Part shown: positions 1 through 5,022 of the stretch, in pieces | Numbering within the stretch: the first letter of the stretch is position 1 | Layout of the letters: the number at the start of each line of letters is the position of its first letter | Source: an uncultured bacterium | GTDB taxonomy: Bacteria > Verrucomicrobiota > Kiritimatiellia > CAIKKV01 | Direction: 5' to 3' | Assembly (NCBI GenBank): GCA_903828035.1 | Contig: CAIKKV010000692.1 | Coordinates: forward strand, 1-5,022 | Length of the DNA: 5,022 nt | Made by a program: the position numbers and the translations under genes | The notes under the pieces: model-generated | Databases searched by the model: none | Seen by the model: only the letters and a program-made list of their open reading frames with translations | Told to the model about the DNA's origin: nothing

Positions 1-1
1 G

Positions 2-514
2 ACGCCGGATCAGGTTTCCGCGGCCGGAGCCCCGGCGGCCGGCGTCGAGCGGGTGCAGCTGTTCAACGCGCCCGGCCTCGCGGGCCAGAGCCGCGCCGGC
101 CTGGTCTGGCTGCCGGTCGGGGGCGCGCTCCGGCTATGCTGGGAGGTGATCCTGACCAGCCGTGAGCGCGGCGAGATGTTCCGCGTTCTCGTGGATGCGG
201 AAACCGGCGCTCCCTGGCTGAGGCGGTCGCTGACGGTCAATGCCGAGCCCGCCACGTATAACGTCTACACGGAGGATAGCCCCACGCCGAAGTCGCCCGG
301 CCTTTCCTCCCCGGGCGCCTGGCAGCCGCCGGAAGTGGCGCGCGAGCTGGTCACCTGGACCGCCTGCTCCACCAACGCCTCGCCGGCGGGCTGGATCCCG
401 GCGGGAAACAATACGACGCTGGGGAACAATGTCGACGCCCACCTCGACGTGGACGGCGACGACCAGCCGGATGCCGGTTCGCGGCCGGCCGGCTCCCCGT
501 CGCGGTGTCGGTGA
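2..514 (+). CDS. M36 fungalysin-type metallopeptidase, propeptide end and start of peptidase domain; 5' partial and 3' disrupted
   Basis: The frame is open from the left edge (first full codon at base 2, no start visible, so signal peptide and most of the prodomain lie outside) and ends at TGA 512-514. Roughly bases 90-240 resemble the end of a fungalysin/thermolysin propeptide: a LVWLPVG stretch, a WEV strand, then FRVLVDAETG. The following segment looks like the linker into the M36 peptidase: NVYTEDSPTPKSPG, then TNASPAGWIPAGN, then TTLGNNVDAHLD at 413-448 and DVDGDDQPDAGSRP. In M36 enzymes this GNNVDAH-like motif opens the mature domain, and a zinc-binding HExxH core of some hundreds of residues follows. 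Here the frame stops about 20 codons later and no HExxH is seen in any translated frame. The fragment cannot be an active peptidase by itself. The M36 assignment is from motif recognition, not a profile search. It was probably once continuous with the next coding region. Confidence 0.85.
   Translation, partial: TPDQVSAAGAPAAGVERVQLFNAPGLAGQSRAGLVWLPVGGALRLCWEVILTSRERGEMFRVLVDAETGAPWLRRSLTVNAEPATYNVYTEDSPTPKSPGLSSPGAWQPPEVARELVTWTACSTNASPAGWIPAGNNTTLGNNVDAHLDVDGDDQPDAGSRPAGSPSRCR
475..510 (+). other. Deletion/frame-change junction inside the M36 gene
   Basis: Two reading frames each look homologous to known domains up to or from this point. Frame 2 keeps an M36-like pattern through GSRPAGSPSR (about 470-505), while frame 1 shows the second half of a BACON/Ig-like domain from LPVAVSVNESAGSLPEGVY (about 493 onward). 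Between them a whole M36 catalytic domain and the first half of the BACON-like domain are absent. The crossover lies in a GC-rich stretch with a 10-bp palindrome CGGCCGGCCG at 482-491. A real deletion or an assembly misjoin would look the same from sequence alone. Confidence 0.6.
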
Positions 515-3500
515 ATGAGTCCGCGGGCTCGCTGCCGGAAGGCGTCTACAGTAACGCCCTTTCCTTCCGGAACGCCTCCGCGTACGGCTTCCCCGGGCGG
601 CCCGTGCTTCTGGTCATCCGGGAGAGCCCCCGCCTGGTTCTGGATCGCGATTTCTTCACGCTCACCAACATGCCGGCGGGCTGCCTTCCCCAAAAGCTGA
701 CCCTCGGCAATACCGGCACATCGAACCTGGTATGGTCGCTCCGCCTGCCCAAGGATGAGTGGGGGGACGACGTGGAGGGCGGGGAGGGGGGCTGGACCCA
801 TAGCGGCGTGAACGACAACTGGCACATCGCCACGAACCGCAGCGCCTCGGGCCTCCGTTCCTGGTACGCCGGCTTCGACGCCACCCGGATCTACGGAAAC
901 GGCATGAACGCCTCCCTGGTCAGTCCGCCGCTCCTGCTGGGCGCGTTCGCCCGGCTGGCGTTCCGCCAGTGGTATGTCATGGAGCCCAGGGCGCAAGCCG
1001 TATGGGACTACGGGAACGTCGAGGTCAGCACGAACAACGGGCTGACCTATGCGACGCTGCTGACCGTCAGCGGCTCGAATACGACCTGGGCCTCCGAATC
1101 GGTGGATCTATCGGCCTATGCCGGCCGGACCGTGCGCATCCGGTTCCGCTTCAAGAGCGATAGCACGACCTGCAATTATGAGGGATGGTATGTGGACGAC
1201 ATGGAGGTGACGCCCCTGGCCGTCCCTGCCGGAAACCTGATTTCGGCGGATCCCGTTTCGGGCGTGGTGGCGCCGGGTGGCAGCGCGGAGGTGACGGTGA
1301 GCTTCAATGCGGCCGGCATGGTCGTCGGCGACAGCATCACCAGCCAGGTGGCGGTGGCGTGCAACGACGTGGACAGGCCGTCCGTCGTGCTTCCGGCGCG
1401 GATGGAAATCGTGCCCGCGCTGAGCGTGACGGTTCCCGCGGCCGCTGTCGAAGGCGCCGGGCTTCTGGCGGGCGCCGGACGGGTGAGCCAGGGCCTGGCT
1501 CCGGAGACCAATCAGACGATCCGCCTGCTGTCGAGCGATCCGGCCAAGGTGTCTGTCCCCGAGTCGGTTCTCCTGCCTGCCGGGCAGACGAATGCCGCTT
1601 TCGACCTGACGATCGGCGAGGATCAGAAACTGGAGGGATCCCGGGCGGTGCTGATTTCCGCCGCCTCGGATCACTTCGGCTACACGACCATTGCCGTGCA
1701 GGACAATGAAAGCACGAACCTCTCGCTGACGCTTCCCCAGGGCGGCTACGAAGGCCAGGTGTTCACCAATGGCGCCCGCCTGTCCATCGGAGGCACCCGC
1801 GCCAGCGCCCTGGCGGTGGCCCTCGCGTCGAGCGACCTGACGGAATGGACCCTTCCGGCCACCGTCACGGTGCCGCCGGGCGAAACGTCGGTCCTGTTCA
1901 CGGTCACGCTTCCCCTGGACGGCCTGATGGACGGGACGAAAACCGGACTGGTGACGGCCGCTTCCGCCGGCTTCGGGAAAGCCGTCGCCCCGTTTTCCGC
2001 CCGCGATCGCGACGTGCATCACCTCGCCTTTTCCGCCATCGCCAGCCCCCGGAACGCCGGAAGCGCGTTCGACGTCACGCTGACCGCCCGGGATACGAAC
2101 GGCGAAACGGTCCTGGTTTACCGGGAGCCGGTCGCCCTGTCCGCCTCCGGGCTCGCCGGGGCGGCGCCGCTGCAGCCGAGCAACGCGGTGATCGATCGCG
2201 GCGCCTGGTCGGGCCAGCTGCTGCTTCGCGTCCCCGATCGTGCCGTCCGGGTGACCGCCCTGCGACCGGGCGGACTTGCCTACACCAGCAATCCGTTCGA
2301 TGTCATTATCGGGCCGGTGGACCATTTTGCCTGGGGGAATGTGGCGACTCCGCAGAACGTCACGTATGCCTTCAAGGCGGCGGTGACCGCCCGGGATGCG
2401 GCGGAGAACACCGTCACCGGCTTTGCGGGGACTGTCACCCTGACCGGATTTGTCGGCTGGGAGGGCGAGGCGGGCTTCAAGGCGGTCAAGATCGCGCCGG
2501 CAGCGGCCGTGAAGTTCGCCAAGGGCGCCTGGTCCGGCTCGGTCACCGTTCAGGAGAAGGCCGTCAACATGTGCCTCAAGGCGGCCGATAAGACCGGCCA
2601 CGGTGGCTACAGCCCCCGATTCACCGCGGGCCCCTTGTCGCTGGGGCTTGTGCTGCCGGCCGCCATCTGGGAGCATGACGGGGCGCTGGCCAAGGCCGGC
2701 GTCGTCACGCTGACGAGAGCTGTCGCGACGAATGTCCTTGTGCGGCTGGCGTCGTCCGACACCACGGAGATTCGGGTGCCGGCCACGGTGATGGTGCCGG
2801 CCGGAAAGGTGTCGGCGGCCTTCACCCTGACGGCGGTGGATGATGCGGTCACGGACGCGGCTCAAACGGCGCGGATCACGGCCAGCCTGGCCGGCTATGT
2901 GTCGGCCTCCGGGGTCGTGGAGGTCCGCCCCGCGTTTGTGAAGAAGCCGGTCCTGACGCCGCCCGGCGGCACCTTCGCCGGTTCGCGCGCGGTCCAGGTG
3001 GCGTGCGCCACGGCGGGCGCCCAGCTCAGGTACACGGCGGACGGCTCGGAGGTGACCGGGTCGTCGCCGCTGGCGCCGGCCTCCGTGTCTGTGGCGGAGG
3101 CGTGCGTGCTGAAGGTGAAGGGATTCAAGGCGGGGTCGATTCCCAGCGAGACGGCCTCGGCCGCTTTCCGGAAAAGCCCGCTGACGGCCCTGGCGAGCCC
3201 GGCTTCCGTGGCGGATCTCTCGGCCGCGCCCGGCGCGCTTCGCGCCTACCGGATCGATGTCCCTGAGTTCACGACCAACCTGACCGTCGCCATCAGCGGC
3301 GGCTCGGGGGATTGCGACCTGATCCTGCGCTACGGCGCCATGCCCGACACGAACGCCTACGACTATTATCCCGCGCTGGACGGGAACGAGGAGTCGGTGT
3401 CGGTGCCGAACCCGCAGCCGGGCGCCTGGTATGCGCTTCTGGAGACGGGGCCGGCGGGCTATGCCGGCGTGACGTTCTCCGCGGTTTACCAGGTGGACAT

Positions 3501-4062
3501 TCCGCCCGTGGCGACGCCCTTTGTGACGCCGGCCGGCGGCATCAAGGGGGGCTCGGTGTCGGTGGCCATTTCCTGCGCCACGACCGGCTCGACGATCCGC
3601 TACACGTTGAACGGCAGCGAGCCCGCGGCCACCTCGGCCGTCTATGCGGCGGCCTTCAAGCTGGGGCCGGCGCCGAGCAAAACGGTGAAGGCGAAGGCCT
3701 TCAAGGAGGGCCGGCCCGCCAGCGACACGGCGACGGCGGAATACCAGATAGCCGCGGCGTTGAAAGCGGGCGTCGCGATAACCGTCTCCGGCGGCCTGGG
3801 CAGCCTTCAGTACTATGGCGTCAAGGCACCGGCCGGAGCCTCCCAGTTGATCTTCACGCTTTCCGGCGGGACCGGAAACGGGAACCTATACATCAGCCGG
3901 GCCGTTTTCCCGACGTTGTCGGTGTTTGAGCGCGGCAGCGTGGCGGCCGGAAACAGGGAGCTGATCATGATCAGCTCCCCGGTGGCGGGGCAGTGGTATT
4001 ACGTCCTGGTGCACGGGCAGGCGGCGTTCCAGAACGCCGCGCTCCTGCTGCAGATCCCGTAG
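505..4062 (+). CDS. Giant multidomain secreted/surface protein, C-terminal non-catalytic part of a disrupted M36 peptidase gene
   Basis: An 1185-codon frame; GTG 505 and GTG 511 are its first possible starts, but neither has a purine-rich ribosome site and the frame stays open upstream, so it is probably the tail of a longer gene. Residues counted from 505: 1-40 second half of a BACON-like Ig domain; 85-238 MAM/immune-inhibitor-A-like jelly roll (GWTHSGVNDNWHIATNRS, WDYGNVEVSTNNG, YEGWYVDD); 240-300 ASH/HYDIN-like Ig domain; 305-400 and 405-503 Calx-beta-like repeats; 504-600 and 603-710 paired Ig-like repeats; 712-808 third Calx-beta-like repeat; 814-889 Fn3_assoc/CHB_HEX_C-like; 893-996 PPC; 1000-1082 second Fn3_assoc; 1084-1185 second PPC. 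Such modules normally serve extracellular binding, spacing or adhesion and often flank secreted peptidases. No signal peptide, membrane segment, sorting motif or catalytic motif is visible. If translated alone it would lack a secretion signal. Domain names rest on pattern recognition; boundaries are approximate. Confidence 0.85.
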   Translation: MSVNESAGSLPEGVYSNALSFRNASAYGFPGRPVLLVIRESPRLVLDRDFFTLTNMPAGCLPQKLTLGNTGTSNLVWSLRLPKDEWGDDVEGGEGGWTHSGVNDNWHIATNRSASGLRSWYAGFDATRIYGNGMNASLVSPPLLLGAFARLAFRQWYVMEPRAQAVWDYGNVEVSTNNGLTYATLLTVSGSNTTWASESVDLSAYAGRTVRIRFRFKSDSTTCNYEGWYVDDMEVTPLAVPAGNLISADPVSGVVAPGGSAEVTVSFNAAGMVVGDSITSQVAVACNDVDRPSVVLPARMEIVPALSVTVPAAAVEGAGLLAGAGRVSQGLAPETNQTIRLLSSDPAKVSVPESVLLPAGQTNAAFDLTIGEDQKLEGSRAVLISAASDHFGYTTIAVQDNESTNLSLTLPQGGYEGQVFTNGARLSIGGTRASALAVALASSDLTEWTLPATVTVPPGETSVLFTVTLPLDGLMDGTKTGLVTAASAGFGKAVAPFSARDRDVHHLAFSAIASPRNAGSAFDVTLTARDTNGETVLVYREPVALSASGLAGAAPLQPSNAVIDRGAWSGQLLLRVPDRAVRVTALRPGGLAYTSNPFDVIIGPVDHFAWGNVATPQNVTYAFKAAVTARDAAENTVTGFAGTVTLTGFVGWEGEAGFKAVKIAPAAAVKFAKGAWSGSVTVQEKAVNMCLKAADKTGHGGYSPRFTAGPLSLGLVLPAAIWEHDGALAKAGVVTLTRAVATNVLVRLASSDTTEIRVPATVMVPAGKVSAAFTLTAVDDAVTDAAQTARITASLAGYVSASGVVEVRPAFVKKPVLTPPGGTFAGSRAVQVACATAGAQLRYTADGSEVTGSSPLAPASVSVAEACVLKVKGFKAGSIPSETASAAFRKSPLTALASPASVADLSAAPGALRAYRIDVPEFTTNLTVAISGGSGDCDLILRYGAMPDTNAYDYYPALDGNEESVSVPNPQPGAWYALLETGPAGYAGVTFSAVYQVDIPPVATPFVTPAGGIKGGSVSVAISCATTGSTIRYTLNGSEPAATSAVYAAAFKLGPAPSKTVKAKAFKEGRPASDTATAEYQIAAALKAGVAITVSGGLGSLQYYGVKAPAGASQLIFTLSGGTGNGNLYISRAVFPTLSVFERGSVAAGNRELIMISSPVAGQWYYVLVHGQAAFQNAALLLQIP
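2014..2634 (+). repeat. Tandem pair of Ig-like repeats (protein level)
   Basis: Two consecutive blocks share the opening pattern H(L/F)A(F/W)....ASP/ATP(R/Q)N....AF...(L/V)TARD...(E/N)TV, at about 2014-2118 and 2320-2418, and both later contain a (G)AWSG(Q/S) motif (about 2200-2220 and 2527-2541). They sit between the second and third Calx-beta-like repeats. I recognise this type of block from large surface proteins of PVC bacteria but cannot assign a family name with certainty. Confidence 0.6.
3956..3979. repeat. Perfect 24-bp palindrome
   Basis: The half-site is GGGAGCTGATCA and its exact reverse complement follows with no spacer, centred between 3967 and 3968. It contains two TGATCA sites side by side. 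It lies inside the large plus-strand coding region (residues around RELIMISSP), about 80 bp before the stop codon. As RNA it could fold with a stem of about 10 bp and a small loop on either strand. No T-run follows on either strand, so it is not a textbook intrinsic terminator. Confidence 0.9.
4021..4040. terminator. Candidate 3'-end hairpin shared by the convergent genes
   Basis: Arms GCGGCGTTC (4021-4029) and GAACGCCGC (4032-4040) are perfect reverse complements separated by CA. In RNA one inner pair would open to give a 4-nt loop and an 8-bp GC-rich stem. It is about 20 bp before the plus-strand stop and about 28 bp after the minus-strand MoxR stop, which is the usual distance for a terminator of the MoxR gene. 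No T-tract follows in either direction, so termination is an inference from position and stem strength only. Confidence 0.4.
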
Positions 4063-4068
4063 GCGGGC

Positions 4069-5022
4069 TCAGGCCTGCTTGTAGTCGTCGGCCCCGGGCT
4101 CGGGGATCGCGTCCAGCAGTTTCTGGATCAGCGTGGTGGAGGTGATCCCCTCCGAGTCCGCCGCGAAGTTGGTGTAGAGGCGGTGGCGCAGAACGGGCAG
4201 CGCGGCCCGCTTCACATCCGCGCAGCTCACGTGAATCCGGCCTTCCAGGACGGCCCGCGCCTTGGCCGAGAGGATCAGGAATTGTCCCGCGCGAGGGCCG
4301 GCCCCGGTGGAGACGTACTGCTTCACGAAGTCCGGGGCCTTCGGGTCGGCCGGCCGGGTGGCGCGGACGAGCCGGGTGGCGTACTTGATGACGTGCTCCG
4401 AAACGGGAATCTTGGACACGACGTCCTGTAGCTGCAGCACCTGCTCGCGCGTCAGCACCCGCTCGGGCTGCTGGAGGCGCTTCGTGGTGGTCGTGGCGAT
4501 GATCGTCTCCTCCTCCTGCTCGGCCGGGTAGTCGACCCAGATGAAGAACATGAAGCGGTCCATCTGGGCTTCGGGCAGCGGGTAGGTTCCTTCCTGCTCG
4601 ATCGGGTTCTGCGTGGCGAGCACGAAGAATGGCGCCTCCAGCGTGTAGGTCTTGTTGCCCACGGTGACGCGTTTTTCCTGCATGGCCTCGAGAAGGGCCG
4701 CCTGCGTTTTGGGAGGGGTGCGGTTGATTTCGTCGGCCAGCATCAGGTTGGTGAACAGGGGGCCCTGCATGAACCGGAACTCTTTTTCGTTCGTCGTGCG
4801 GTTCGTTTCCAGCACCTCGGTGCCGGTGATGTCGGTGGGCATCAGGTCGGGGGTGAACTGGATGCGCTTGAATCCCATGTCCAGCACCCGGGCGATCGTG
4901 CTGACCATGAGGGTCTTGGCCATGCCCGGCATGCCCACCAGCAGGCCGTGGCCGCCGGCGAGCAGGACCATCAGGATCTGGTCCAGCACCTCGGCCTGCC
5001 CCACGATCACCTTGCCCACCTC
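4069..5022 (-). CDS. MoxR-family AAA+ ATPase, 5' partial
   Basis: The frame runs from the right edge to TCA 4069-4071 (317 codons plus stop). GTG 5019 is a possible start, but a glutamate codon precedes it and MoxR proteins usually have some 15-25 residues before the VGQ motif, so the true start is probably outside the window. Counting from 5019: VGQ at 6-8; Walker A GMPGMAKT at 29-36 (lysine 35), with the Gly-to-Ala variation normal in MoxR; Walker B LMLADE at 92-97, followed by [18 protein letters not shown]; sensor 1 ATQNP at 135-139; [14 protein letters not shown] with Arg 155 as likely finger; then an AAA lid with RLVRATRP and GAGPRAGQ near the sensor 2 position. All core residues are present, so it should bind and hydrolyse ATP. 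MoxR ATPases act as cytoplasmic chaperone-like factors that mature partners such as von Willebrand factor A proteins. The specific partner and subfamily cannot be told here. It converges on the plus-strand gene with 6 bp between stops. Confidence 0.97.
   Translation of the reverse strand, partial: EVGKVIVGQAEVLDQILMVLLAGGHGLLVGMPGMAKTLMVSTIARVLDMGFKRIQFTPDLMPTDITGTEVLETNRTTNEKEFRFMQGPLFTNLMLADEINRTPPKTQAALLEAMQEKRVTVGNKTYTLEAPFFVLATQNPIEQEGTYPLPEAQMDRFMFFIWVDYPAEQEEETIIATTTTKRLQQPERVLTREQVLQLQDVVSKIPVSEHVIKYATRLVRATRPADPKAPDFVKQYVSTGAGPRAGQFLILSAKARAVLEGRIHVSCADVKRAALPVLRHRLYTNFAADSEGITSTTLIQKLLDAIPEPGADDYKQA

Larger units (their letters stand above)
2950..4059 (+). repeat. Tandem duplication of an Fn3_assoc + PPC bimodule (protein level)
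   Basis: Copy A covers about 2950-3492 and copy B about 3502-4059. Each has a short beta domain with the chitobiase-C-terminal/Fn3-associated signature (PxGG, then CAT.G..(L/I)RYT..GSE, then K.K.FK.G...S.TA.A) followed by a pre-peptidase C-terminal domain (SGG.G..(D)L.(L/I)..., then P..G.WY.L(L/V). near its end). The copies are clearly related in protein pattern but diverged at DNA level, so the duplication is old. PPC domains are typically found at the C-termini of secreted metallo- and serine peptidases, which fits the M36 origin of this locus. Confidence 0.7.

Noticed and set aside
475..510. Programmed ribosomal frameshift joining the two plus-strand frames
   Set aside because: No slippery heptamer is seen, and a frameshift would not explain the absence of the peptidase core and half of the BACON-like domain.
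515..700. ATG-started small frame just after the M36 stop
   Set aside because: Pro/Arg/Ser-rich translation without a motif; the frame starting at 505 carries the BACON-like domain through the same bases.
265..996. 243-codon minus-strand frame crossing the junction
   Set aside because: Low-complexity GC-rich translation with no motif and no plausible start signal; it overlaps two well-supported plus-strand coding regions.
1485..1501. Inverted repeat GAGCCAGG-G-CCTGGCTC
   Set aside because: An 8-bp arm in GC-rich coding DNA is expected by chance at this window length, and it lies mid-gene with no supporting context.
1845..2591. 248-codon plus-strand frame in another phase
   Set aside because: Arg/Gly-rich shadow of the Calx-beta and Ig-like repeats; no domain or start support.
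1108..2865. 585-codon open frame on the minus strand inside the giant gene
   Set aside because: Its translation is rich in Arg/Gly/His/Gln with no recognisable domain, while the plus frame over the same bases shows several clear domains. Long antisense frames are usual in GC-rich genes.
5017..5019. GTG as the real start codon of the MoxR gene
   Set aside because: The frame continues upstream to the window edge and the family normally has additional residues before the VGQ motif, so the start is more likely outside the window.

Overview
The window is GC-rich, gene-dense bacterial DNA with strong G/C preference at third codon positions. It holds two convergent loci. The domain style of the plus-strand protein (fungalysin-type peptidase, immune-inhibitor-A-like MAM domain, Calx-beta-like and Ig-like repeats, Fn3-associated and pre-peptidase C-terminal domains, very Ala/Gly/Val/Thr-rich) suggests the Verrucomicrobiota/Kiritimatiellota side of the PVC group, probably an environmental or metagenomic genome. 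That placement is inference from style; no taxonomic marker gene is present.

From the left edge to about 4062 on the plus strand lies a very large secreted or surface protein locus, apparently one gene that has been broken. Bases 2-514 (open at the left edge) encode the end of an M36 fungalysin propeptide and the very start of its peptidase domain. Around 475-510 the coding frame changes from frame 2 to frame 1, and the sequence jumps to the middle of a BACON/Ig-like domain. The zinc-binding HExxH catalytic core, expected exactly there, is missing. The remaining 1185 codons (505-4062) are a continuous string of non-catalytic modules: rest of BACON-like domain, MAM/InhA-like jelly roll, ASH/HYDIN-like Ig domain, two Calx-beta-like repeats, two related Ig-like repeats, a third Calx-beta-like repeat, then Fn3_assoc + PPC twice in tandem.

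On the minus strand, from the right edge to 4069, is a MoxR-family AAA+ ATPase with all core motifs, cut at its N-terminus by the window edge. The two stop codons are only 6 bp apart, so there is no room for a normal intergenic terminator. Two strong inverted repeats, a perfect 24-bp palindrome (3956-3979) and a 9-bp-stem hairpin (4021-4040), sit inside the last ~110 bp of the plus-strand gene and are candidate termination or 3'-end structures for the convergent pair.

The two loci have no evident functional link beyond adjacency. I see no RNA gene, CRISPR array, insertion sequence or attachment site. I do not see a convincing new system; the best leads are the catalytic-domain deletion junction and the palindrome pair at the convergent 3' ends.
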